From contig NZ_CAMPOV010000001.1 in NCBI RefSeq assembly GCF_946892675.1, forward strand, positions 1,214,033 through 1,278,032: 64,000 nucleotides of DNA. The letters are read 5' to 3'. This stretch comes from Arthrobacter sp. Marseille-P9274 (GTDB lineage Bacteria; Actinomycetota; Actinomycetes; Actinomycetales; Micrococcaceae). Under the pieces are notes generated by a model. It saw only the letters and a program-made list of their open reading frames with translations. It searched no databases and was not told where the DNA came from. The position numbers and the translations under genes were made by a program. Shown here piece after piece: positions 19,877 to 28,021 of the stretch (position 1 is its first letter; every line of letters starts with the position of its first letter).

Positions 19877-20539
19877 ATGAGCCATTCGCCAACCACTGAA
19901 GAACGCAGCCTCGACGAGGACCTTAACCGTGCCGGCTTTTACCCGGTCATGGTGGCCGACGTGGTTCACGATGCGCTCGACGGACGCGAGCCGCTGTCCC
20001 ACCTGGTCCATCTGGAGACCCACTTCGACCGCAACGAGGTCCACCGGCACATCACGGTGCTGGTCCTGACCGACGACATGCTCGTCATCACCCACGTTGA
20101 TGACCAGCAGCTGGACGAGGAAGGCGAGCAGGTTGTCGCGCAGATCTCTACGGAATCCGTGCCGGTCAGCCAGATCCGCTCGGTGGTGCTCAGCTACATC
20201 TACGCGCAGCCGCAGGACTACAAGCCCTCCGACCAGGCCCGCGAGCTGACCTTGGCGATCGCCTGGTCCGGCGGCCAGCGCCTCGACATGGGGCCTGCGG
20301 GCTGCGCCGATCCGCAGTGCGACGCGGACCACGGCTACACCGGCAACATCGTCCAGGAAGACATCGTCCTCAGGGTGAGCTCGGAAGCGGACGGGGCGCA
20401 GGCCGTGCAGAACGCCAAGGCCTTCGCCCGCGCCCTGCGGAAGGTCAACACGGCTCCGCCGGCACTGCCCAGGATGGTGGATCCGGTCCAGCCGCGACGG
20501 CTCGGAACCCGGCTGTCCCGCGGCCACCACCAGCGCTAG
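19877..20539 (+). CDS. DUF5998 family protein
   Basis: A 220-residue soluble protein of an actinobacterial family without assigned function. Conserved blocks include LEDLNRAGFYPVMVADVV-like text near the start and a beta-rich middle (HRHITVLVLTDDMLVITHVDD). A Cys/His group CADPQCDADHGYTG near residues 142-155 could bind a metal. ATG 19877 is preferred over ATG 19868 because the core begins at MSHSP and a CAGAAT -10-like element ends seven bases before it, a leaderless arrangement. The phosphodiesterase gene starts two bases after its stop, so the two are surely one transcript, and from memory they are neighbours in related genomes. Confidence 0.78.
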   Translation: MSHSPTTEERSLDEDLNRAGFYPVMVADVVHDALDGREPLSHLVHLETHFDRNEVHRHITVLVLTDDMLVITHVDDQQLDEEGEQVVAQISTESVPVSQIRSVVLSYIYAQPQDYKPSDQARELTLAIAWSGGQRLDMGPAGCADPQCDADHGYTGNIVQEDIVLRVSSEADGAQAVQNAKAFARALRKVNTAPPALPRMVDPVQPRRLGTRLSRGHHQR

Positions 20540-20541
20540 GG

Positions 20542-21747
20542 ATGGTCCGGCACCTGGATGTACTGCCGCCCGCCCCCGGTTACGGGCGGGACAGCGTCGC
20601 GGAGGTCTTCACGAGTGCCGCCGCCTCGCTCGGGGTAGCCGGCTTCGCCAACACGCTCGCGCTGCCGGCCGCCCGGCGGGTCTGCGTGGTGCTGGTGGAC
20701 GGGCTCGGCAAGGCGCTCCTCAAGCAGCGCGGCGGCCACGCGCCGTTCCTGCGCCGGTCGATGGAGAACTCCCGGACGTTGAGCAGCGCCTTTCCGTCCA
20801 CGACGGCGTCGGCCCTGGCCACTTTCGGCACGGGCCTGGCTCCTGGTGCCCACGGGCTGGCGGGCTACGACGTGCTCGACCCGGACCAGGACAAGGTCGT
20901 CAACCAGCTCGGCGGCTGGGACGCCGGGGTGGATCCGCTGCGCTGGCAGCCCCATCCAACGGTCTTCGAACGTGTCGCCGCAGAGCTGCCGGTGGTTACC
21001 GTCAGCCTCCCCCGGTTCGCGGAGTCCGGCCTGACCCGGGCTGCCCTGCGCGGAGGCTCGTTTGTGCCGGCTACCTCCGGACATGCCCGCACACTCGCGG
21101 CGGCGCAGGCCTTGTCTGAGCACGAGCGGGTGCTCGTATACCTCTACTTCAACGAGCTGGATAAGGCCGGCCACCGCCACGGCTGTGCGTCAGCCGAGTG
21201 GGGCAACGCGCTGGAAGAAGTGGACTCGCACCTGCGCCGGCTGGCGGGCCAGCTTCCCGCAGACACGCTCCTGCTGCTGACGGCGGACCACGGAATGCTC
21301 GACGTGCCTGCCAGCCAGCGGCACGACTACTCGCAGGATCCGGCGCTGGTGGCCGGGGTGCGGCATACCGGCGGGGAACCGCGCATGGTCCACCTGTATC
21401 TGGAGCCCGACGCCGGCGACCGGCACCGGGAGCAGCTGGCGGAAGCCTGGCAGGCGGCGTTCGGCAAGTACGCATGGGTGCTGGAACGGGACGAGGCGAT
21501 TGCGCACGGTCTGTTCGGCGAGGTCCAGCCGTCGGTGCTGCCGAGGATCGGGGACCTAATGATTGCCGCGCGGGAACCGGTCGCCCTCTACGACACCCGG
21601 CGGGTTCCGCCGCATGCCCTCGAGGTCGTGGGCCAGCACGGATCGCTCACCCGTCCCGAGCGGGACGTCCCCTTGCTGGTGCTGGGCTCCACGGTGGGCA
21701 AACCGGGCAAGGCCGGCGGGAATCAGGGGCGGCGAAAACGCTCCTGA
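20542..21747 (+). CDS. Alkaline phosphatase superfamily protein (nucleotide pyrophosphatase/phosphodiesterase type)
   Basis: A 401-residue enzyme. The metal-binding site appears as VVLVDGLGKALL (Asp ligand), the nucleophile as FPSTTASALATFGTG (first Thr), then NELDKAGHRHG (Asp and His ligands) and LLLTADHGMLDVP (Asp-His ligands). This order fits nucleotide pyrophosphatase/phosphodiesterases, which hydrolyse phosphodiester or pyrophosphate bonds with two zinc ions. There is no signal peptide, so it is probably cytoplasmic. The C-terminus is a basic, glycine-rich tail. It is convergent with sepH, 10 bp apart. The substrate is unknown. Confidence 0.85.
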   Translation: MVRHLDVLPPAPGYGRDSVAEVFTSAAASLGVAGFANTLALPAARRVCVVLVDGLGKALLKQRGGHAPFLRRSMENSRTLSSAFPSTTASALATFGTGLAPGAHGLAGYDVLDPDQDKVVNQLGGWDAGVDPLRWQPHPTVFERVAAELPVVTVSLPRFAESGLTRAALRGGSFVPATSGHARTLAAAQALSEHERVLVYLYFNELDKAGHRHGCASAEWGNALEEVDSHLRRLAGQLPADTLLLLTADHGMLDVPASQRHDYSQDPALVAGVRHTGGEPRMVHLYLEPDAGDRHREQLAEAWQAAFGKYAWVLERDEAIAHGLFGEVQPSVLPRIGDLMIAAREPVALYDTRRVPPHALEVVGQHGSLTRPERDVPLLVLGSTVGKPGKAGGNQGRRKRS

Positions 21748-21757
21748 GCCCGGCAGC

Positions 21758-22999
21758 TCACTCGTGCCGGGTGCCGAAGACGATTTCGTCCCAGCTCGGC
21801 ACGCTCGACCGCTTGGGCCGCAGCGACCGCTTCGGCTGCGCCTCGGCTTCTTCCGCAGCGTCTGCCTTGCCGTCAGCGTCCTCTGCAGGCCCGCCCCCGG
21901 CCTCCTCCGCGGCGGCCGGACCGGCGGCAGGTTGCTCCTTGCCGCGGACGGGCGCGCCGGAGACGGTGATCTCGCGGGTTTCCGTGCTCACGCCCTCCGG
22001 GAGATCGAGCGGACCGTCGCCCCCGTCGTCGTACGCCGGAGCGAGGCTCAGCCCGAAGGGAAGGCCCTTGGACGGGTGGTCTCCGCCCTCCTCTGCGCCG
22101 GTGTGGCTCTCGCCCGAATTACTGTCGCGGGGGTGCGCCGCCGGAACGGCGCCGCGGTTCAGCATCAGGGCCAGGGCATCGTCCGCGTCCTCATCGACGC
22201 CGAGCCGCTGGCCGCGGCGCGAGCGCAGGACCTCGAGCAGGTTGTCCGGATCCGCGTCTTCCTGCGCCTCCGCCGACGTATCCTGGCCGTCCGCTTCCGG
22301 CTCCGCATCCGTTTCGAAGTCGAAGACCCGGTCTGCAACGGCGGTCAGGCGGCGGCCCGGGACGGGGCCGTCCAGAGGCTCGATTTCGCTCAGCTGCTGT
22401 GCCCAGCGGCTGGTGTTCCGGATGGTGCGGCGGCTGTGGTCGTAGATCCAGCGCGCCGGCGGCTCTTCGCCGACCGTGCCAGTGGCTTCGGCCGGCAGGC
22501 TGAACTGCGCGAGCACCTCCCAGGTGCCGTCCGCGCGCCGCCAGGAGTCCCAGACGAGGGTGTCCGGGTCGATGCCAAAGGCCGGGAGGCGGTGGAGCAC
22601 CATGGCGCCGAGCGTGGCTGGCTGATCGCCCTGGCCGGACCGGTAGCCCTCATGCGCGGGGAGGGCGGCGGCGACCTCGACCAGCTGAGCCTGCTCGGCC
22701 ATGTAGTCGCGTTCCGCGCGGACCGGGCCCTCATAGCGCAGGACGCGTTCCATGGAAACACCGGACTCGGCCGCCACTTCCTCGGCGGAAGCACCGGCAC
22801 GGATCCGCGCCTGGATCTCCCGCGGCGACATCACGGGGCCGGATGCCGAGGAGTCCGCCGCAGGCACACGCATGGACGGGCGGGCCGCCGCAGAGCGGAG
22901 CGCCTCGTCGATGGCCAGGCGGTAGCTTTCTCCGCCTTCGCCGCCCAACAGCAGATGTTCGCCATCCTCATGGACACCCACCAGCCGCAGATCCTGCAT
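21758..22999 (-). CDS. sepH: Septation protein SepH
   Basis: A 413-residue cell-division protein of the DUF3071/SepH family, which stimulates FtsZ assembly in Streptomyces and mycobacteria. The conserved N-terminal part is MQDLRLVGVHEDGEHLLLGG. A helix-turn-helix-like segment (SPREIQARIRAGASAEEVAA) follows near residues 58-77, then VLHRLPAFGIDPDTLVWDSW and ARWIYDHSRRTIRNTSRWAQ. The C-terminal 200 residues are acidic, proline/alanine-rich and disordered. A basic patch (AQPKRSLRPKRSSVPSWDEI) closes it and is conserved in the family. GGAGGG precedes the ATG. Confidence 0.92.
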   Translation of the reverse strand: MQDLRLVGVHEDGEHLLLGGEGGESYRLAIDEALRSAAARPSMRVPAADSSASGPVMSPREIQARIRAGASAEEVAAESGVSMERVLRYEGPVRAERDYMAEQAQLVEVAAALPAHEGYRSGQGDQPATLGAMVLHRLPAFGIDPDTLVWDSWRRADGTWEVLAQFSLPAEATGTVGEEPPARWIYDHSRRTIRNTSRWAQQLSEIEPLDGPVPGRRLTAVADRVFDFETDAEPEADGQDTSAEAQEDADPDNLLEVLRSRRGQRLGVDEDADDALALMLNRGAVPAAHPRDSNSGESHTGAEEGGDHPSKGLPFGLSLAPAYDDGGDGPLDLPEGVSTETREITVSGAPVRGKEQPAAGPAAAEEAGGGPAEDADGKADAAEEAEAQPKRSLRPKRSSVPSWDEIVFGTRHE

Positions 23000-23335
23000 G
23001 AAAACCCTCCACCCGACGACAATTCCTGCTGAAACTCTGCCATCGAAAGGGCCTATTTCCTACTGTTTGCGCGGGTGTGGCGCGGACTAGCTGGGCGGGC
23101 GGCAGCCCGTCGGCCCGCGTCCACGGCCCAACGCAGTCGCTCGTGCGCGCGGGCCTTGCGGTTTCGTCCCGGCGGCCGGTTGGCGTTTGCGCGGCAAGTA
23201 GGCAACAATCTTCGCGTTGCGGGCACAAACCCGGCATCCCGGGCGTTGTGCTCTGACACACCCGCCAGAAGCCTGCCTCGGGCTTCCGTCCGCGGAGGAC
23301 CCAACCCACAGAACCGGAGCGTGAAGAAGACGATC
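23000..23335. other. 336-bp intergenic region between sepH and the DUF4193 gene
   Basis: This divergent gap must hold promoters for both genes. On the plus strand TTGGCG (23180-23185) and AACAAT (23204-23209) are 18 bases apart and are the best promoter candidate for the DUF4193 gene, leaving a leader of about 120 bases. I see no convincing reading frame, RNA gene or repeat in the rest, which is very GC-rich. Confidence 0.4.
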
Positions 23336-23635
23336 ATGGCCACTGACTACGATGCGCCGCGCAAACCCGACGAGGAGCTGAGCGAGGACTCGATCGAAGA
23401 GCTGAAGTCGCACCGGACCGACAAACAGTCAGCCGTGGTGGACGAAGACGAAGCGGAGGCCGCCGAGGGATTCGAGCTGCCCGGCGCGGACCTGTCGGGC
23501 GAAGAGTTGCTGGTCCGTGTCATGCCGGCGCAGTCGGACGAATTCACCTGCGCTTCATGCTTCCTGGTCCGCCACCGCTCGCAGGTAGCGAAGGAGAAGG
23601 ACGGGCTGCTCTACTGCAAGGACTGCGAAGGCTGA
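23336..23635 (+). CDS. DUF4193 domain-containing protein
   Basis: A 99-residue acidic protein of a family nearly universal in actinobacteria (Rv2699c-like). It starts MATDYDAPRKPDEELSEDSI and ends with two CxxC-type pairs (FTCASCFLVRHRSQ and LLYCKDCEG), typical of a zinc ribbon. The acidic first two-thirds are probably disordered. In relatives it lies next to dut, as here. The role is not established; RNA polymerase or nucleic-acid association has been discussed for some small actinobacterial zinc ribbons, but nothing here proves it. Its 3' end overlaps the convergent DUF3093 gene by 25 bp. Confidence 0.9.
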   Translation: MATDYDAPRKPDEELSEDSIEELKSHRTDKQSAVVDEDEAEAAEGFELPGADLSGEELLVRVMPAQSDEFTCASCFLVRHRSQVAKEKDGLLYCKDCEG

Positions 23636-24111
23636 CCCAGGGCGGCGACCAGCTGTTCCGGGCGGCGCGTGGACGTCAGCCAGTAGGGTGTGCGGTCTGC
23701 TTCGTCCGTGATTTCGATTTTCACGACCGGCGAGATCCAGCCGCGGATGCATTGGTACGCGGTGGCGTTGAGCTTGGGTCCGCGCTGTTCGACGGCGGCG
23801 TCTCCGCGGAAGCCTTCGACCGCACCGATGAATTCGCGTTCGATCTGCGCGCGGCCCACCTGCAGGGTCCGGCCGGTCACGGTGATCCGCGGCGTGGAGA
23901 TGAAGAGCAGGAAGCCCAGGATGAGGGCGGTGACGACGGCGGCGATGTAGCCGGTGGTCAGGCTGATCGGAGCCAGCACGAAGATGACCGCCCCGGAAAC
24001 GCCCGCCGCGATGAGCCAGACCCAGAAGTTCGGCCAGAGCCGCTCCTGGTAGATCGGTTCCGTAGCTGATCCGGTGGGCTGGCCGGCGGCGGGGGAAGGT
24101 GTTGCGCTCAT
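23611..24111 (-). CDS. DUF3093 membrane protein
   Basis: A 166-residue protein with two transmembrane helices (about residues 28-47 and 52-70) after a short N-terminus containing YQERLWPNFWVWLI. A soluble C-terminal beta-rich domain of about 95 residues follows. This is the DUF3093 layout (Rv2698-like), conserved beside dut in actinobacteria. Function is unknown. ATG 24111 has no ribosome-binding site, but a TAAGCT -10-like element lies seven bases upstream, pointing to a leaderless transcript. The last 25 bases overlap the end of the DUF4193 gene on the opposite strand. Confidence 0.85.
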   Translation of the reverse strand: MSATPSPAAGQPTGSATEPIYQERLWPNFWVWLIAAGVSGAVIFVLAPISLTTGYIAAVVTALILGFLLFISTPRITVTGRTLQVGRAQIEREFIGAVEGFRGDAAVEQRGPKLNATAYQCIRGWISPVVKIEITDEADRTPYWLTSTRRPEQLVAALGQPSQSLQ

Positions 24112-24118
24112 GCGTTTC

Positions 24119-24124
24119 AGCTTA
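24119..24124 (-). promoter_or_regulatory. -10 element of the DUF3093 gene, leaderless geometry
   Basis: On the minus strand TAAGCT is followed by seven bases and the ATG (24111). This is the spacing expected when transcription starts at the A of the start codon. No ribosome-binding site is present. Confidence 0.4.
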
Positions 24125-24191
24125 TCCCGGCGGGCGGCGCTGCCGGGACGCCGGCGCACGGGCGCCGTAGCTGGGCCCGGGCCAAAGGGGA

Positions 24192-24197
24192 TAGAGT
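24192..24197 (+). promoter_or_regulatory. -10 element upstream of dut
   Basis: TAGAGT at this place would start transcripts near 24204. That is after the in-frame ATG at 24199 but before the GTG at 24253, and so supports the GTG as the true dut start. Confidence 0.35.
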
Positions 24198-24252
24198 GAT
24201 GTGCGGAAACGCCCGCGGCGGCTTCGCCGCGCCGAACGAGGAACGGTCACGA

Positions 24253-24720
24253 GTGCAGGAAATTCAACCAACGCTGAACGTTCAGCTGAAAATGCTCGAC
24301 GCCGCGCTGGAGGCACCTTCGTATGCCCACCCCGGCGACGCCGGCGCCGACCTGCGCACCAGGATCGATTTCCGGATCGGGCCTGGGGAGCGCGTCCTGG
24401 TGCCGACGGGCGTGGCGATTGCCCTTCCCGTGGGCTACGTTGCGCTGATCCATCCGCGCTCCGGACTGGCCACTAAGCACGGGCTGACCATCGTGAACGC
24501 CCCCGGCACCGTGGACGCCGGCTACCGGGGCGAGATCGCCGTGACGCTGCTGAATACGGACGCCTCGGCGGCACTCGAGATCAAGCGCGGGGACCGCATC
24601 GCCCAGATGGTGATCCAGCGCGTCGAAACGGCGTCCTTCGAACTGGTTGCCGAGCTGCCTGGCTCCGTCCGCGGCACCGGCGGCTTCGGATCCACCGGCG
24701 GGTTCACAGCCGCGCAGTAA
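24253..24720 (+). CDS. dut: dUTP diphosphatase
   Basis: Trimeric dUTPase, 155 residues. It hydrolyses dUTP to dUMP and pyrophosphate, keeping uracil out of DNA and supplying dUMP for thymidylate. The five family motifs can be read in order: AHPGDAGADLRT, PRSGLATKHGLT, GTVDAGYRGEIAVTLLN, RGDRIAQMVIQ, and the C-terminal arm RGTGGFGSTGG that closes over the nucleotide. GTG 24253 is chosen because GAGGAA lies nine bases upstream; an in-frame ATG at 24199 would add 18 unconserved residues. It is followed by the DUF3710 and OB-fold genes on the same strand, a conserved actinobacterial order. Confidence 0.95.
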   Translation: MQEIQPTLNVQLKMLDAALEAPSYAHPGDAGADLRTRIDFRIGPGERVLVPTGVAIALPVGYVALIHPRSGLATKHGLTIVNAPGTVDAGYRGEIAVTLLNTDASAALEIKRGDRIAQMVIQRVETASFELVAELPGSVRGTGGFGSTGGFTAAQ

Positions 24721-24783
24721 AGGAACGTCCCGGCGCGCCCTCCGGCCGCCGGCCACCGCATCAAGTCCGAGAGGAAAGCCACG

Positions 24784-25548
24784 ATGGTATTTGGGCGCCG
24801 CAAGAAGCGCAGTGACGCTGCCGAACCTGTCGAGCCTGCCGATGGCACCGAGGCCGCGGGCACGGAAGAAGTTGCCGCCTCCGGACAGGAGCCCGGCAGC
24901 GAAACCGGCTCCGCGGGCCTGCCGGACAAGGACGCCTTCCGTTCCGACGGGCCCTTCGACAGCGCCGAAAAGGACACCGGGGAAGACTACCTGGACCTCG
25001 GTGCCCTGAAGATCCGGCCGCGCGAAGGCCTCCAGCTGCGGCTGGAGGTCGAGGAACGCACCCAGCGCGTCATCGCCGTAACGCTGGACCTGGCCGGGTC
25101 GAGCCTTCAGCTGCAGGCATTTGCCGCGCCGAAGACCGAGTCGCTCTGGCCGGAGATCCGGGAGCAGATCGCTGCCTCGGTCGGATCGCAGGGCGGGCAG
25201 ATCGAGGAGCTTGAGGGACCGCTCGGTACCGAAGTAGTGGCCAAGCTTCCGGCACAGACCCCGGACGGCAAGACCGGCTACCGGGTCGCACGCTTCGTCG
25301 GCGTGGACGGGCCGCGCTGGTTCCTGCGCGGAGTGATCGGCGGCGCCGCGGCTCTCGACCGGGAGAAGTCGGCAGACCTGGAAGAACTGTTCCGCTCCAC
25401 CGTCGTGGTCCGCGGAAGCCAGCCGCTGCCTCCCCGGGACCTGCTGCAGCTGCGCCTTCCGAAGGACGCGGCTCCGCAGCCCGAGGCCGAGGCCGCACCG
25501 GGGCTCAGCGCCCCGGAACGCGGGCCGGAAATCACGCACATTGGTTGA
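24784..25548 (+). CDS. DUF3710 domain-containing protein
   Basis: A 254-residue protein of a family found directly downstream of dut in actinobacteria (Rv2696c-like). After a basic start (MVFGRRKKRS) comes an acidic disordered stretch to about residue 70. The conserved domain follows: YLDLGALKIRPREGLQLRLE, SSLQLQAFAAPKTESLWPEI, and the RVARFVGVDGPRWFLRGVIG block. The function is unknown. GAGAGGAAA precedes the ATG. The last eight bases overlap the next gene, which implies coupled translation. Confidence 0.9.
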   Translation: MVFGRRKKRSDAAEPVEPADGTEAAGTEEVAASGQEPGSETGSAGLPDKDAFRSDGPFDSAEKDTGEDYLDLGALKIRPREGLQLRLEVEERTQRVIAVTLDLAGSSLQLQAFAAPKTESLWPEIREQIAASVGSQGGQIEELEGPLGTEVVAKLPAQTPDGKTGYRVARFVGVDGPRWFLRGVIGGAAALDREKSADLEELFRSTVVVRGSQPLPPRDLLQLRLPKDAAPQPEAEAAPGLSAPERGPEITHIG

Positions 25549-25900
25549 TTCCGGTGCACGGCTGCGGCCGGCGGCGGCAACGGTGCCGCTGGACCGGATG
25601 CCCGGGCGCGGGCGGATCCGTTCGTCCGGTTTCGTTGAGTCGGTGACCATCCTGCCCGCGGGCGAGGCCCCGAGCTTCTCGGCCGTGGTCGCCTCCGAAC
25701 TGCCCGCCGCCGAGCCCGGGGCCAAGACGGCGTCCCGGCGGGGCCGGATCCGCCTGGTCTGGCTCGGCCAGCGCAGGGTGCCGGGGATCGACGCCGGAAT
25801 TCGGTTGGGGTTCGACGGTATGGTGTCCGAGGTCGACGGCCTGCCGACCATGTACAACCCGGGGTACGAGATCCTGAGCCTGTTGGAGAACGAGTCATGA
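25541..25900 (+). CDS. OB-fold nucleic-acid-binding domain protein
   Basis: A 119-residue protein (Rv2694c-like). The beta-strand pattern RIRSSGFVESVTILP ... RIRLVWLGQRRVPGIDAGIRLGF fits an OB fold of the type that binds nucleic acid or protein. It starts with TTG at 25541, overlapping the DUF3710 stop by eight bases; an ATG at 25598 is a possible shorter start that would remove the first 19 residues. The end overlaps the DUF3159 gene by four bases (ATGA). The tight dut-DUF3710-OB-DUF3159 coupling is conserved in actinobacteria, but no common process has been shown to my knowledge. Confidence 0.8.
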   Translation: MVDSGARLRPAAATVPLDRMPGRGRIRSSGFVESVTILPAGEAPSFSAVVASELPAAEPGAKTASRRGRIRLVWLGQRRVPGIDAGIRLGFDGMVSEVDGLPTMYNPGYEILSLLENES

Positions 25901-26628
25901 CTGAAAAGCCCGCACCGCGGGACGAACCCGAGAAGTCGCTGTCCGACCTGGCCGGCAGCTATGCCGCCAAGGCGGGCATGGAGCGGCGCGACGACGGGCA
26001 AATCGACGTCCTCAAATCCATCGGCGGAGTCCGCGGCCTTGTCGAGAGCGTCCTGCCCGGCATCATCTTCCTGGTTGTCTTTACCGTCAGCCGGGACCTC
26101 GGTCCCGCCCTGATCGGCGCCCTCGGCACGGCGGCCGTATTCACTGTGCTGCGGCTCATCCAGCGCGGAACCGTGACTCAGGCCTTCTCGGGCCTGGTCG
26201 GCGTAGGTATCTGCGCGTTCGTGGCCAACAGCACGGGGCGTGCCGAGGATTTCTACGTCTGGGGCTTCATCACCAACGCCGCGTACATCGTCGGCATGGT
26301 GGTATCCGTCCTGGTGAAATGGCCGCTCGCCGGGCTGCTCTTCGGCTTCATCCGCGGCGAAGGCATCGACTGGCGGAAGCACCCGCGCCGGCTCAAGGCG
26401 TACGTGCTGGCCACCTGGATCGTCACCTCGGTCCTGGTGCTGCGGCTGCTGGTGCAGGTGCCGCTGTACTTCATGGGCGAAGACGGCCTGGTCGCACTCG
26501 GCACCGCGCGGCTGGTCATGGGCCTGCCGCTATATGCCCTCGGGCTGTGGCTGGCCTGGCTGGTTTCACGCCCGGCCGGCAGCGCCCTCCCCGGCGGCAG
26601 CGCCGGCCGGGCGGGCGAGCAGGACTGA
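25897..26628 (+). CDS. DUF3159 membrane protein
   Basis: A 243-residue integral membrane protein with about six hydrophobic helices after a charged start ending in DVLKSIGGVRGLVESVLPG, the signature of DUF3159 (Rv2693c-like). The transport substrate or enzymatic role is unknown. It is the last gene of the dut cluster. Its final 63 bases overlap the 3' end of the convergent TrkA gene, and its C-terminal glycine/arginine-rich tail is encoded opposite that gene's end. Confidence 0.88.
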   Translation: MTEKPAPRDEPEKSLSDLAGSYAAKAGMERRDDGQIDVLKSIGGVRGLVESVLPGIIFLVVFTVSRDLGPALIGALGTAAVFTVLRLIQRGTVTQAFSGLVGVGICAFVANSTGRAEDFYVWGFITNAAYIVGMVVSVLVKWPLAGLLFGFIRGEGIDWRKHPRRLKAYVLATWIVTSVLVLRLLVQVPLYFMGEDGLVALGTARLVMGLPLYALGLWLAWLVSRPAGSALPGGSAGRAGEQD

Positions 26629-27267
26629 CCGCAGTTCCTGTTCGGCGGCGATCGTGGTGACGAAGAACAGTTCGTCGCTTGCCTCGATCACGTCATCGGC
26701 GCTGGGGGTAATGGGTGCGTCGTCGCGGAGGATGGCGACCACCGTCGCGTCCTGGGGCCAGTCCACCGAGCCGAGCGTGCTGCCGATCAGTGCAGAGTCC
26801 CCGGGTACGGTGAATTCCACGATCGAGGCCACGCCTGTCTGCAGCGTCAGCAGGCGGACCAGGTCGCCGATCTCGACGGCCTCTTCCACCAGGGCCGTCA
26901 TGAGCCGCGGGGTGTTGACGGCGACGTCGACTCCCCAGGAATCGTCGAACATCCAGTCATTCTTCGGGTTATTGACCCGGCCCACGGTCCGGCCGACGCC
27001 GAACTCGCTCTTGGCCAGCAGGGACACCACGAGGTTCACCTTGTCATCGCCGGTCGCGGACACAACGACGTCGGCTTCTTCCAGCTTCGCGTCGCGCAGG
27101 GTAGTGATCTCGCACGCGTCACCGATCAGCCAGCGTGCTCCCTTGAGCCCGCTGCGGCCGATCACCTCGGGCTTCTGGTCGATGAGCAGGATGTCGTGGT
27201 TGTTGGACAGCAGTTCGCGGGCGATCGAGGAGCCGACGCTGCCGGCGCCGGCAATGACGACCTTCAT
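26566..27267 (-). CDS. TrkA-family K+ uptake regulatory protein (CeoC-like)
   Basis: A 233-residue cytoplasmic regulator of potassium uptake. The N-terminal RCK domain binds NAD(H) or ATP through MKVVIAGAGSVGSSIARELL, and a following acidic strand end (DILLIDQKPE) supplies the ribose-binding Asp. A TrkA-C domain starts near residue 140. It is the second gene of a pair with a four-base overlap (ATGA at 27264-27267). This arrangement, in opposite orientation to DUF3159, matches ceoB-ceoC of mycobacteria. The 3' end overlaps DUF3159 by 63 bp. No Trk/Ktr membrane subunit is in the window; the APC permease next door is the natural partner to suspect. Confidence 0.9.
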   Translation of the reverse strand: MKVVIAGAGSVGSSIARELLSNNHDILLIDQKPEVIGRSGLKGARWLIGDACEITTLRDAKLEEADVVVSATGDDKVNLVVSLLAKSEFGVGRTVGRVNNPKNDWMFDDSWGVDVAVNTPRLMTALVEEAVEIGDLVRLLTLQTGVASIVEFTVPGDSALIGSTLGSVDWPQDATVVAILRDDAPITPSADDVIEASDELFFVTTIAAEQELRSVLLARPAGAAAGEGAAGRA

Positions 27268-27938
27268 TCGGACTCCTTCACCGGAGGCTTGGACAGGACT
27301 GCGGAAATTTCATGCGTGGCATCGACGCGCATCATGGCATGCACGATGTCCCCGTGCTGGAAGCGGGTCTCCGGGCCCGGCAGCATGCCCTCGCCGAAGC
27401 GGGTGAGGTAGGCCACCCGAGCCCCCGACAGGGCCTCGATCTCGGTGAGGAAGTGGCCGGCCCACGCCTCGTGCAGCGACACCTCGCCCAGGATCAGCCG
27501 GCCGGAGGCTTCGCGGTAGTCGCCCTTGATGCTCTGCTCGGGCAGGATCCTGCGCAGCACCTGGTCCGCGCTCCAGCGCACCGCCGCCACCGTGGGAATG
27601 CCCAGCCGCTGGTAGATTTCCGCGCGCCCCGGGTCGTAGATGCGGGCGACGACGTGCTGTACGTGGAAGGTCTCCCGCGCCACCCGGGTCGCGAGGATGT
27701 TCGAATTGTCGCCGCTCGAAACCGCCGCGAAGGCGTAGGCCTTCTCGATGCCGGCGTGGCGGAGCGTGTCCCGGTCGAAGCCCACGCCGGTGACCTTGCG
27801 GCCGGAAAAATCGCTGCGCAGGCGACGGAAGGCGCGGTCGTCCTGGTCGATGACCGCGACGCTGTGGCCGGAGTCGTCGAGCGTGTGGGCCAGGGTGACG
27901 CCTACGCGTCCGCAGCCCATGATGACGAAATGCGCCAC
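27264..27938 (-). CDS. TrkA-family K+ uptake regulatory protein (CeoB-like)
   Basis: A 224-residue protein with an RCK domain (MAHFVIMGCGRVGVTLAHTL, then SVAVIDQDDRAFRRL) and a C-terminal TrkA-C domain (EVSLHEAWAGHFLTEIEALS). It starts at GTG 27938, where homology begins, with GGAAGAGG upstream; the frame is open further but unconserved. It is the first gene of the ceoBC-like pair and divergent from the APC permease. Two paralogous RCK proteins probably assemble as a hetero-ring on one transporter. Confidence 0.9.
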   Translation of the reverse strand: MAHFVIMGCGRVGVTLAHTLDDSGHSVAVIDQDDRAFRRLRSDFSGRKVTGVGFDRDTLRHAGIEKAYAFAAVSSGDNSNILATRVARETFHVQHVVARIYDPGRAEIYQRLGIPTVAAVRWSADQVLRRILPEQSIKGDYREASGRLILGEVSLHEAWAGHFLTEIEALSGARVAYLTRFGEGMLPGPETRFQHGDIVHAMMRVDATHEISAVLSKPPVKESE

Positions 27939-28009
27939 TGTCGATGCCTCTTCCGCTGATCCAAGCTGTCCTGCTGCCAGCTTAACCCTTTGTTGCCCGC
28001 CCGGCGGCT

Positions 28010-28015
28010 TAGAGT
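28010..28015 (+). promoter_or_regulatory. -10 element in front of the APC permease operon
   Basis: TAGAGT is followed after six bases by ATG 28022, the start of a 14-codon frame. A T-rich stretch at 27987-27995 may serve as a weak -35. Placement fits a leaderless transcript. Confidence 0.35.
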
Positions 28016-28021
28016 GATTCC

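Noticed and set aside
24199-24252. Upstream ATG start for dut
   Set aside because: The TAGAGT -10 would put the transcript start after this ATG, the extra residues are not conserved, and a good ribosome-binding site precedes the GTG at 24253.
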